Positions 53,601 to 64,000 of a stretch of 64,000 nucleotides of DNA are shown in pieces; positions within the stretch are counted from its first letter, which is position 1, and every line of letters starts with the position of its first letter. The notes beneath the pieces were generated by a model. The model ran no database searches. It saw only the letters and a program-made list of their open reading frames with translations, and was not told the DNA's origin. The DNA is taken from assembly GCA_013397865.1 (NCBI GenBank), contig VZTI01004087.1:719135-783134 (forward strand), given 5' to 3'. Source of the stretch: Struthidea cinerea (lineage: Eukaryota; Chordata; Aves; Passeriformes; Corcoracidae). Both the position numbers and the translations under genes were made by a program.

Positions 53601-56600
53601 TCAAGCTGCACCTCCAGTTAGGATGCCTAGGGACATAGTTTTGCTGCCCATGGGTTTAGAAACATAAGCGTAAACATAATTATTACACTAATCCTAACCA
53701 AAAAAAGAGACTTTTTTAGTGTTTCTAAACAGAATTACCCTCAAATTGTGCACAGTAGAGGTGACGCCTAGGACCAATACCTCTAGAGAGGTCCTGTAGC
53801 TGCCAGCAGAGAGCTCTTCCTGCAGGAGCTGTCAAGTTTGTTTCAAGGTGGTGTAAGTCTTCTCTACATTTACCATGAGAACAGGATACTGAAGGTATTT
53901 AAACCTTTCAAGCCATCTGAGTAATAATGAAAGGAAAACAACATTTTGTAAACTTAATAAACAGAGTGAATAATAGAGGTGAAACAAGATTGCTGTTAAG
54001 GCTAACCTAAGAGTGATTTTATGCCTCTGTTCTTGAATTTGACAGCAGTTGAACTTTTAGAAGCAGTTTAAGTGGAAAACTGTTTGGCTTTGAGGTTTTT
54101 TTATTTGTTTTGTTGGGTTTTTTCCCCCACATTAAGGCCAAGATCAACCATATATTTCTTTACCAAGTCTTATTTTTCAATAGCAACTTATTTTTTTCCC
54201 CTAGTGTTTGGGGGAAGCTTTCTCAGGAGTGGAAGACTGACCTCTAAACCACTTTTCCCTGTGGCCAGTTGACATTTAGGATACCTGTTTTCTCAGGGCA
54301 AGCCATTCTACACCAGCTTTAGTGACCTTCACATGATGGAAATTCCCTAAGCACAGGACTACACAACCGCAAGAAAGCTCATTTTTGATTTTTTTTTTTT
54401 TTTATATATTTATCATTGGAAGTGTGTTATTATGAAAAATTTCTAAGACAGAAACTGGGTCTTGATATGTTCATCTATGTACTCAACAAATAACATCACA
54501 AATGAATATATATTTCACTACAAATTGTTTAATTCTATTTTATTCCTCTCTGTAACTTAACCAATCATATAATACCTATAGCTAATTGCTGGTCTTAATG
54601 ATTTTTATTTAATTAATACAGTCTTCGTGTAGACTAATTCTGTTTTCATCCCTTGGGAAGCATAAAGTATCAGGAACATTATCTAAAGTACAGAACTTTT
54701 GCAACAACTGTGAGTTCATTAGATAGCTTTTGAGAATTTCATTCTATGTTCTCCTGTGTTTTGGGGTTTTTTACCCTCTTAGAAGACAAAGGTAAGTTGT
54801 CAGTCACAGAAAGGTAGCATGCTGTTAGTAGAGTGTTTAAAACAGAACAACAGCTTTGTACAGACCGTGGGACTCAGCCAATGGGCCAGACCAAGCCCCA
54901 TCCATCCCACTTCAGTGTCTCCAACAGCACTCAGCAGAGGAAAAGCTTAGGAAAATAACAGTATAAACAGACAACACAGAAGATAATTCTTTTTTTAGTA
55001 TAGGTTTCTTTACTTCAGCAATAGCCAGTAATTTCCTGATCTTGCAGCAGAATTCACGTTGTTGCAGTTGATAGTTATCAAAGTATGTAAAGTCCATAGA
55101 TTTGCATAACCCATTTTTAACCTCGGAAAGCCTGTGCAGAATCAGATATCTAAGTATACAGAAGCACATGGGAAGACAGAGATTTGCTCTTTTTTTCACC
55201 TTTGTTTCTAGATGATGTATGCTTGCCTGGAAATGTCAGTAATGGATTTCTGGGAGAGTCAACACAGGCTTAGATCATACAATTTCAGAATTTATGCATA
55301 TAAATAATTTTTGAAAAAAGTTTTATTTAGTAAAATGTCCAAGTGTAGTGTATCGATTGCCAACATTGCATCTCAGATTAGTCTCAACACAAAGCAACAA
55401 GGTATATATGTAAGAAACAATTAACATTTTAATTATATGTAATAAACAATTAACATTTTAATGACCATCTATTTTCAAATGTCATGTTCTAAGGTTAAAT
55501 TTTGTGTTTCAGATCTATAGGCTAACATTGCTGCTTCAGGCTAGCAAGGATAGATGATTACCTTGTAATTTCCATTATGATCTTTTTTTTCCTGCCAGAC
55601 AAGCTTATATCTGTAGCCGCTGAGGAACACCTTGCATGTCTCTCTTTTCCCTTTCCCTATTATTGCTCTGGCTTTTTCTTATTGAAAAGAAACCTTAAAT
55701 GGGAGCTACGAGAGAGAAAGGCAATTGCTTAGGAGTTAGGCACACTCAGATCACTTAAGGCATTGATGGCAGATTCTGTGCTGCAATTCTTTCCTGAACT
55801 GAACCACAGAGACCTTGGAATGAGATCAGTGCTAACTTTTTGTTTGTTTGTTTGTTTTCTTTATTCTTTAGGACTTCCTAGAGCTCATTCTATGGCTTTA
55901 GGTCTGGAAGATGTTTCTGTCTGTTCAAAGATAATCTTTTATGGAAATATATTTTTCTTTTATGAGACATGCAACTACCCTGCTCTTTGAAAACAGATTT
56001 TAGTCTACCACAAGAAGTATTTGAATGCATTGTGCCAGTGGCATTTAAGGTGTTCAGTTCACTGGATTTTATGCTCTTTTATATGAATTTATTTTATCTC
56101 CGACTCAAAGTGGATTTTTCTTTTTTATGGTTGTTTTTGTCGCCTATGAAGTATTCTGTAACCTGTGGGTAGCAATATTCTAGTCAGGACTGGCTAGGAT
56201 TGTGTTGATACCTGGCATGTACCTGCCTGTTTTTGAAGCATTTTAAAATCCTTAGGAGACACAATCTCTTACTAGTTTCCAATAAATGTTAGAGTATTAA
56301 AACTTTGAGTTTAGCTATTTTTATCAACTTGAAACGGTAATTTTAGCTGATAATTTAAAATAAATTTAAAATAAAATATGTTTCCAATAATACCCTTTGT
56401 TAACTGGACTAAGCAAGAAAACAAAAACAACAAAGCAACTAAAAACATTGAGTCAAAGCTGTATCGCATCACCATTGCAGAAAACATTATGCTTTTTTTT
56501 AAAAAAAATTATTCAATACTCTCCCAGGAGAAGAATTCCCATACAGTAGTGGCTTTTCAGTTCAATTTTGATAGACAAAGCTTGTAAAATATACACACAT

Positions 56601-58251
56601 TTAGAAAACCACTTACTTGGGGTTTTTTTTCCCTCTTTTCCCTATCATCGAGCAACACAAATGACAGAAATTAGAGCAAAAATCTTAAAATGGTTTCGGT
56701 ATAAGTTAAATTATTTCTGATATTTTATAGTCATGGCAGTAGTCAGTTTTTTATCATGTTAGCCAAAATCAGTCAATTAATATCCCAGTAGAAGTGTTTT
56801 GTATTTCAGATGATCGATGTTTCAACTCTCTTCCTAGCATTGGTAGGTTTTGTTGTTTTGTTGGTTTTTTTAATATATCCAGCTTATACTAAAAAAGATA
56901 TGAAATTTTGTTGCTTTGGTATGTAGATTTCCTCTCACACCATCAGTCAAGTCCAAAGCTCTCTACCTCCACTGTTCTTGAGAGTGTTAAGTGCCTGGTG
57001 TGATGGTAAGTACTGAATTACCATGGTATCACACTACAGCAACAGTAAACAACATGATAGCTCAGAAATTAACTGGCCTAGAAGTTGCTCTTAGGAAAAA
57101 AATAGATATTAATTTACAATATTGAAAATAAAGAACGAGTGCAAATCAAGCCCAGGATTTTATGGCGATCATGCAACATGCATAGCAGAAGGTAAAGAGG
57201 TATTTTATGTTACTCATACAGAAATGTATTGACTGGATATTGAACAGGAACTATGAAACTGGAACAATTTGCTGATGAAGACAGGTTTGGGCTGGCCTAA
57301 GTGGAGGGAGACAGATTGGAGCTAATTTAGGTCAAATCTGTCCTGAAGGTAGGTCACTGACTCTACCCATGCACTAGTTACTGAAAAGCAGACATGAAGG
57401 AAAACGTGAGTTGAAGAAGGAGTAAAAATGGGATCTGTAGATCACCCAAGCATCTGACATTTTGCCCTCAGAGACATACAAAGCAGGTACCTGCCTGCCT
57501 GTCCGTAGACAGCTGATGTGAACAGGAAGAATTAATGCAACAGACATGTCCACCATAGTCAAGAAGAAAATTTTATGGCTGCAGCAAAGATGTCAAATCT
57601 GGTTTGGTTAGTTGTCTTTTCAAAGCGTCAGCAAATAGAGAGTATGCATTGCTGGGGAAATGTGCCACCATGTTTGTTGCAACCTAAGATGACATGAGCC
57701 TTTCAGGCAGAGATTTGTGTAGTAAACCAGCCTGGAATTAATTGCCAAAGGAAAAAGTTATGACAAAACACTGAGGAACTAGAAACATAGCTGAAAGGCA
57801 AGTGCAGGACAAAGATTTGACCAAGGATTGAAGAGAAAGAAAAAACCTTGAATATATTTGCTCTTCTGTTTAGTTATTTTATACCGAACAGACTGCATTA
57901 AGCAATGCATGTCTTTATATAGCAAATATTTATACATAAGGCTGGGTTCTGTCCTGTCAGCTTTGTATCAGGTGTCCATGCCATTCATACCAGGTCTGTG
58001 GTCAGAGACAAAAAGCACAAATATGAGTAAAAGTGTCTTGATTCACCCACTGATAACTGCTGTGAAATAGGTATGAGCAGTTATAAGCAATCAGTTAGAT
58101 AAGCAACCAAGTTACTACTTTCCGCACCAGCTTCTCACCATAATTATGTTCTGTTTGAGATATATTAGTGTATACGGTGTAAGTATGACACATTGCTTCC
58201 CATTATTTAACGTTTATCCTACACTGTTCCTTGCTGTGCAACCTTTCAGAT
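50656..58251. other. AT-rich intergenic sequence, no supported gene
   Basis: No gene recognised. It contains a tandem duplication at 55404-55462 and several short homopolymer runs, for example T at about 54391-54403. No LTR or CR1 remnant was evident. Confidence 0.6.
55404..55462. repeat. Tandem duplication, 29-bp unit, two copies
   Basis: A 19-base segment, aaacaattaacattttaat, is repeated exactly at 55415-55433 and 55444-55462. The preceding ten bases (tatatgtaag versus tatatgtaat) also match with one difference, giving a 29-base period. Confidence 0.92.
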
Positions 58252-58385
58252 ACAGCCTGGGGAGGTGGTGGAGTCACTGTCCCTGGAGGTGTTTAAGGAA
58301 AGACTGGCTGTGGCACTTAGTACCGTGGCTTATGGGTGATCTCAGAGGTCTTGTCCAACCTAATTGGTTCTGTGATTCTGTTTTG
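58252..58385 (+). mobile_element. CR1 LINE 3' terminal fragment
   Basis: This short copy carries the very end of CR1: gtggagtcactgtccctgga, ggtgtttaaggaaagactgg, gctgtggcacttag, ggtcttgtccaacct and a terminal ttctgtgattctg, the short repeat that ends CR1 elements. It is strongly 5'-truncated. Confidence 0.9.
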
Positions 58386-61097
58386 CTGGAGTTAATGAAG
58401 ACATTTCAAAATATCCAACCAAATCAATGTGTACCAAGGAACCCAAAAATATTTTAGCCTTTAAATTTTCAACAGACTTGCATTTCACTGTGTTAAAAAT
58501 GTTTATATTGTTAATAATTCAAAGTGGTGAGCAAATCATAAACAAAGCTAATGATTGAGAAAAAGAAGCGTCTTGCATAGAATAAACAACCAGAAGTAAC
58601 AACATAAACTATAAATGGATGGATCTAACAAAAAGACATAAAGAAAAAGTGAGAAAGAAACTAGTCATTTTACTTCGTATCATGTGCCAATTATTGCTAT
58701 TTTATAATAAAATGTTTAATGCTTGATAATGGAGTACGCAAGAAATAGATATATATCTATATAGATATATATCTATATATCTATATAGATATATATCTAG
58801 AAATAGATATATATCTATTTCTACATCCTTTTTCTCTTTGGTCTTAATCAAAAGTCATTTCACAGAGTGTAAACTTTTTCTCATAACTTCTGCCTCTGTC
58901 CTAACAGGTAGAAATATGACTGAAGTGTACTTCTGGCTCAGCCCTGCTAACAAAAACTTTGGACTCTTAAATTCACAGCAGAATCAGTAGTCAAAGCACT
59001 GTATAATAATGTACTATACTGGCCTTTAAAATAAAAACTTTCATTTTTACAGAAAAGACTTCATGGCAGATTTTCTCAATATGCATACTGGGACTTTTTC
59101 CATACTCTTTCAACTAGAACAGACAACAGGGACACTTTTACATTTCAATGCACAGTACATTAGGGTTATTTATTGTCAAATTTAACACATTCCCCTACAG
59201 AGAAAAATTCCAGGACCATTTAGATTTAGTGTAAAAAAAAAAGAATCAGCTATATTTTCCAGGGCTCCAGATATCCTTTACCTAACACTGAAAGTGTCTC
59301 AGCTGTGAAAGTTTTTCTCCTAGATGAGGATGAGATACTATGAGATATTACTATAAGAAATGTGTTTGATAGAGCTTCCTCACAAAAATTCTGCTGAGAA
59401 ATTCATAGGCATAGTGTGAATAGGCTTATATCAATCTGCATCGATAGAGCTAAGAAGGCCAAAACACTTCTGCTTCTTGATTCACTTTGGCAGTCAGATA
59501 TCATTAATGATACCGACCACCAAAGTAAGTAGTGTCATAAATAAAATCTGAATTTTTTCTCATTCTCCTTTTCAATAAAAATATAGAGAGAATAGAGAAT
59601 ACTATAATTGTCACTGTTATTAGGGGGAGGGGGGATTACTGGCAATGCTGATGAACAGAACCATTAATGGTAGGTAGAATACAGTAAAGAATTATCTTCC
59701 TTTTCCAAGAAAAAAAAATGTGGGAATTTATACTTACATCAAAACATATGTGAAATTCAAGGTCTGAAATAATTCATCAGTGTAAAAGCAACAAAAAAAT
59801 ATGCTGTGTATCAGTAATATTAGGATGGAAATAACTGATAACAAAGGCAAAAATGTCAGCCGTTAGTATTCACATGACAATCACATCATATTTAAATCTT
59901 AACATGAAAGCCAAATTTAACTTGAGGGCTATATCCTTATCCTTTTCATAACCACAAAACACTAAGGAAAAATATAAGCATACATTCCCAAGATCCACTT
60001 ACAGGTTGGGATAAAGTGATGACCCTCTTGGAATGAGAGCAAAACCTACTACAATGGCCTAATGATTGCAAGTAGCAGCATACAGCACACAGGTTTCCTG
60101 TAGGAAAAGACAATCAGTTAAACAAGCACAGTAATTGCAGTCTTTTTATTCTCAGGATACAACTTCTTTTTTAGACAGAATGTCAGGTACAAAAACCCCC
60201 ATCCTTTTAAAAAGGTAATATGGCACTAGCAAAGGAAGACTGTCCAGGAACAAAAGAAGGGGAACATTCCTTGAGTTTTACTACTCTTCTGCTGAGATGA
60301 CCACATTATTTTCCCCTGCATGAATCCTACAAAAATCCTAGCCAGGGCCAGGTAAAATACAAAAAATCCAAACCAGTTGGTCCATCAAATTTGCATTTGT
60401 GCAGGCCTGGGAGAATACTGCCTTCAGAGAAGATGTTAAGCAGAATATCGTTCAAGACTGGGGGAAGAACATACTATTGAGCACATGCTTGAAGGCTTAA
60501 CTCATATGAAAATATGGAAATTCATCATGAAAAGCTTCTTTTAACAGGCCAGACATGGATATAAGATTTCTTTGAGTCCAGTCCCCGTCTAATATAAAAT
60601 GCCTTAAACATAGCCATGCTAACTGCCAACGTTGGTAAAGCAGAAAATAATCAAACAAAGAGGAAATCAATTAGGAATCTATAGGAGTTTATGAATATAA
60701 AACACTAATGAGTTATATAGCTCATATTTTCTCAGTACAAATAAATAAAATACGAAAAATATAAACACAATTTTAAAAAATTAAGTCTCAGGTTTCTCAG
60801 AGCATAAGCTTCTATGTTGCAAACAGATTTTTTGCTTTATAACTTCTCTTATTTCTTCATATTTCTTTTGCTGTGCCTTTGTTCAAGGAAAATCTATCCA
60901 AGAATGTAAGGAATTCATAGAACTGTAGTCATCTTAGTAGCTATATAAATGGAAAACACAAAACAATTACAGCTAGTGGAAACAGAGTGCAAATTAGAAA
61001 CCCTTTATGCTAAGGGAAAGAACTGGGAAGAACACAGAGAAAACATACTTGATATTGCAATACAGAAGCTAATAATGCTTTCTTTCATAACTTTCAC
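58386..61097. other. AT-rich intergenic sequence with an AT palindrome cluster
   Basis: No gene recognised. The notable content is the palindromic block at 58740-58826. The right edge is the target duplication of the LTR at 61098. Confidence 0.6.
58740..58826. repeat. AT-rich palindromic repeat cluster (agatatatatct units)
   Basis: The self-complementary unit agatatatatct and the related ctatatag recur several times in 87 bases. The outer ends agaaatagatatatatct and agatatatatctatttct are exact reverse complements, so the whole block could fold as a long hairpin or cruciform. Confidence 0.88.
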
Positions 61098-61609
61098 TAT
61101 AGAGAGAGGGCTTCAGTGGATCAATGCCACATATATTCCACAGGGTCCCTTGTGGACACGCTCAGGCGGCACTCCGATAGCCCCTACGCTGCACACGATC
61201 TCACCTTCGCAGATGTATGCGAACAGCCGCTCACACACACAGTCTGTGCACCAACCGGGGATGAAGAGGCGAGAGGGGTTCTCTGCATGGAGTTCCGAGG
61301 CGTTTAATGGCAACACACCCGAAGGGAAACAGAGGCAAGAAGAACTCAGAACCGAAAGCCCATGCCCGTTCTATCCCAAACACTCCCAAAGGCAGGCAGA
61401 GCATCCAAAACCAGTAGTCTGAGGGCTAGGGGGCAGAGGCAAGGTTGAGTGACATAACAGGGGCCAATGGGATAAAGGGATGGGAGGGGGGAGAGGGCCA
61501 GTGACCAGCAGGACCTAGACAAAGGGAGAACTTTCTAGCACAGTGTTGTAAGGAGAGATCACTTTCAGGGTAACTTGGGGGGTGTAAAGTGGACTTAGCC
61601 ACCACAACA
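61098..61609 (-). mobile_element. Solo LTR of an endogenous retrovirus, minus strand, 6-bp target duplication
   Basis: A GC-richer block of 512 bases is bordered by the 6-bp direct repeat tttcac at 61092-61097 and 61610-61615. Read on the minus strand it begins TGTTGTGGTGG and ends CTCTATA; a final ATA in place of the usual ACA could be a single transition. Minus-strand ATTAAA (61308-61303) serves as a poly(A) signal about 60% along, and an ATTGG box (CCAAT complement) lies upstream of it. Internal genes are absent, so it is a solo LTR. It does not obviously match the LTR at 6098 and is probably another family. The plus-strand end (gccaccacaaca) makes the boundary on that side firm; the other boundary rests on the duplication. 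Confidence 0.72.
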
Positions 61610-62650
61610 TTTCACATGGGCAGAATGCCTGAATTTCTTCACACAGTTACTGCGAAGATTTGTCATACGGTTTTTCTGTTCCTTATTCCAATACTTAAGA
61701 AATATTTTGAATTTTCAAAAATAAATGGCAATGGATTGATGGCCTTCTCAACTAAGTGGAGATTTTGCAAAACACAAGTGAAAAAATTAATACTACAGAT
61801 TAACTGTAAAAATGGACAATGTGACAGAACACAGTTACTTTTTGGTTTTGGTATTACAGAAATTAATTTTCAAAAATTAAAAACAAAAGTTAAGGTCACA
61901 GTGTCCTTGGACCTGGGAACCTACAAGTAGTGCATGGCTTCAATAAAATCCTTCCTCACCCCTGCCCATAATTCTGTGCATCAATTTCATCATCTGTACA
62001 ATTATTAAGGATTAAAAGTAATTTGAAAAATCAGGGTGGGTGAGAGAAGAGAAAGTTTTTTCCTTAGCCATTCAGCTATATTAAAGTTCTAGGAATATAT
62101 ATATATATATATTCATTCTTAGTTTTCTATGTTATTATCAATGAAGCATTTCATTTGGATTCTTAAAATGCTTAAGAGCTTTGCTGCTTTCAAGTTTAGC
62201 AAAGACTCACTTAATCTTCTGGTGAACAGAAAATAAAACCTAAAAAAGTCCAGGGAGTCTTTTTACACTTAACTTTTATAAACCACTTGAAGACATACTG
62301 TCTTGAAATAACTGCAATAGGAAATTAGTGTCTCTGAATTTCTCTCAGAGCCGTTACACTTCTCAGTAGTCCTTTCTCAGTCAATACAGTAGAGAATTAA
62401 AGCTATCTAAACCAGTAGTCTTCCCCAGAGTTTCTTCTGACTTCATCTTCCTCTGATTTCAAATGCAGAACAGTGAAACTCAATTACCTTTTTAAAAAAC
62501 TATTGAAAAAAATGATCTTACATGGCCTACACTGTAGTTCCTCAGAAAGTTTTCATAAAGAAAGTAAGGAATAATAACACTTTTGTCTTTTAAAAAGACA
62601 GAAAATAATGTTGAAACAAATGGAAACTTGAAGTCAGTGTATGGAATGGT

Positions 62651-62702
62651 GGAATGAAATGTATTGGAAATGAAAAGTATTGAGAATGAAAAGTATTGGA
62701 AA
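62651..62702. repeat. Short imperfect tandem repeat (gaaatg-tattg units)
   Basis: Three adjacent variants of a roughly 16-17-base unit, ggaatgaaatgtattgg, aaatgaaaagtattgag and aatgaaaagtattgg, lie head to tail. Confidence 0.8.
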
Positions 62703-62811
62703 AATCCTACAGAGAAATAATAAATTACAAAAGATCTGCAAAGTGGGAAGTTGATAATAAATCTACCATAACTAATTTGATACATATTTGTTACCATTAT
62801 TATGATGTATT

Positions 62812-62914
62812 TTTATTGTGAATTATAAATTTCATGAGAGGCATTGTGAATTATAATTTTATTGTGAATTATAAATTTCATGGTGTATTTATATTGTGAA
62901 TTATAAATTTCATG
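62812..62914. repeat. Tandem array of a 22-base AT-rich unit (four copies)
   Basis: The unit attgtgaattataaatttca occurs at about 62814, 62861 and 62892 with a shorter variant at 62843. Spacers between copies vary (gagaggc, ggtgtattta), so it is an irregular array, probably made by replication slippage. Confidence 0.88.
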
Positions 62915-63152
62915 TGTAATTTTAAATGGAACTGTGTGATAGACTGGCACTGATAAAAGAGTGTGTTACTTCAAATATGTAACATTGAAAGTAAAAGTTT
63001 TTAAAAACTGAGACTTCCTCAATAAGATTTTACTCATGAGAAAATGAATTTATTTATTTTAAATATTCTTCCTTCAATGATACAAAAGGTGAATGCGTTC
63101 AGAAGTAGAAACTGTATATTAGGGTGTGACATTCATATCCATATAAAATGTT

Positions 63153-63198
63153 GAATTATAAGATCAAAATAGCCAGAGAATTATAAGATCAAAGTAGC
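63153..63198. repeat. Direct tandem duplication, 25-bp period
   Basis: A 21-base segment beginning gaattataagatcaaa and ending tagc occurs at 63153-63173 and at 63178-63198 with one A/G difference. Confidence 0.9.
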
Positions 63199-64000
63199 AA
63201 CAGGAGATTATTAGAATACTATCTGATCACGCATTCCATGTAAAGAATAAAGGAACATAAAAGGAAAAAGCCAAAAGAAAATAACAATGCCATGACCAGG
63301 CTTCAGATTAGTAAGTGATCATTGGTAGTGATCATAGGTTGATTGAGAAAAGGAATCAAAGCAATTTTCTAGCACCATTACTCTTCCTTGAGTGGAGTGA
63401 AATCATATTTGGTCTAGGAACATGAGTGAATAATTAAAAAGGAGACTTTTCAAGCAAGGTTCTTAATAAGATTTTAAAAGCCAGAGCTTTCTAAATTGAG
63501 TGTAGGGAGATACTCATTACACTTTCCTTTGTGTCTTTCACAGAAAATTTTTTTCTTTGCATCTTCCACATAAGAGATTGAAGGAAAACCTTATCTATGG
63601 GAGGATACCCAGAAAATACCACAAGTGCATTGTTAAAAGACGTGTGAACTTCCTAGCTGTTCTCTGAGCAATAGTACAGTACAATTTGTTCTAAATCAGT
63701 TGCAGACTGATGAAAGGAGTTGATTGAGCCATTATCAGAGTATGTTGTTTAAATTTATGAGCTCTATTATGGAGATGAGTTTCTGAATTTCCCATTTGCT
63801 GGTTTGCTGGCATTGCTAAAGAGATTCCTCATTTCTTTACATTGTTGTTGAATTTAATAGAAGAGGGAAGAAGTCAGTGGGATTAAGTTACTAAGCAAAT
63901 AAAAATTCTTATGTTGTACATATATACCTGGAATGTTGCAAGGCAACCAAAAATAATTGTCATGAAAAATCTTAGATCAGGAAAAGGAAGGAAGGAAGGA

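Larger units (their letters stand above)
61616..64000. other. AT-rich sequence with short tandem duplications
   Basis: No gene recognised. It contains an (at)n tract at about 62096-62111, the three small duplications described at 62651-63198, and ends in a gaag/ggaa simple repeat (about 63980-64000) that runs off the window. Confidence 0.6.

Noticed and set aside
60949..61422. 157-codon plus-strand frame
   Set aside because: It begins in unique DNA and crosses the LTR boundary at 61098, so it is a chance join.
62812..62914. CRISPR-like array
   Set aside because: Units are AT-rich, spacers are only about 7-10 bases and irregular, and the genome is vertebrate; this is slippage-type duplication.
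1..64000. Endogenous viral coding genes (gag, pol, env)
   Set aside because: No open or broken frame beside any of the three LTRs shows recognisable retroviral protein motifs; only LTR sequence is present.

Overview
The window looks like an AT-rich stretch of a bird genome, with very sparse genes. Three things point to birds: several 3'-end fragments of chicken-repeat-1 (CR1) LINEs, endogenous-retrovirus LTRs including an old copy of a widespread avian family, and one intact gene that closely resembles vertebrate DSEL. The order of bird cannot be settled from the sequence alone. Nothing bacterial or plasmid-like is present.

The only protein-coding gene I can support is DSEL, at 14942-18592 on the minus strand. 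It is an uninterrupted 1216-residue reading frame for dermatan sulfate epimerase-like protein, with an N-terminal glucuronyl C5-epimerase region, two membrane segments and a C-terminal sulfotransferase-like domain. A CpG island at about 19.9-20.95 kb lies 1.3 kb upstream of the start codon and is the likely promoter and first exon. A 583-base assembly gap removes its core. The 3' UTR runs leftward from 14942 to an end I cannot fix.

The rest is non-coding. From left to right: AT-rich sequence; a young solo LTR (6098-6607) with a perfect 6-bp target-site duplication; a CR1 fragment (about 6655-7010); the DSEL 3' flank, with a tRNA-like box pair at about 14.6 kb; DSEL; the gapped CpG island; a long gene-desert stretch holding an old LTR (39248-39848) and an assembly gap (46569-46627); a minus-strand CR1 fragment (about 50397-50655); a short CR1 3' end (about 58252-58385); an AT palindrome cluster (58740-58826); a second young solo LTR in reverse orientation (61098-61609); and a run of small tandem duplications at 62.6-63.2 kb.

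I found no convincing undescribed biological system. The most useful second looks are the two young solo LTRs, the gapped DSEL promoter, the unexplained 201-codon open frame at 21780-22385, two coding-like minus-strand stretches at 34.6-34.9 and 36.4-36.8 kb, and a few strong hairpins.
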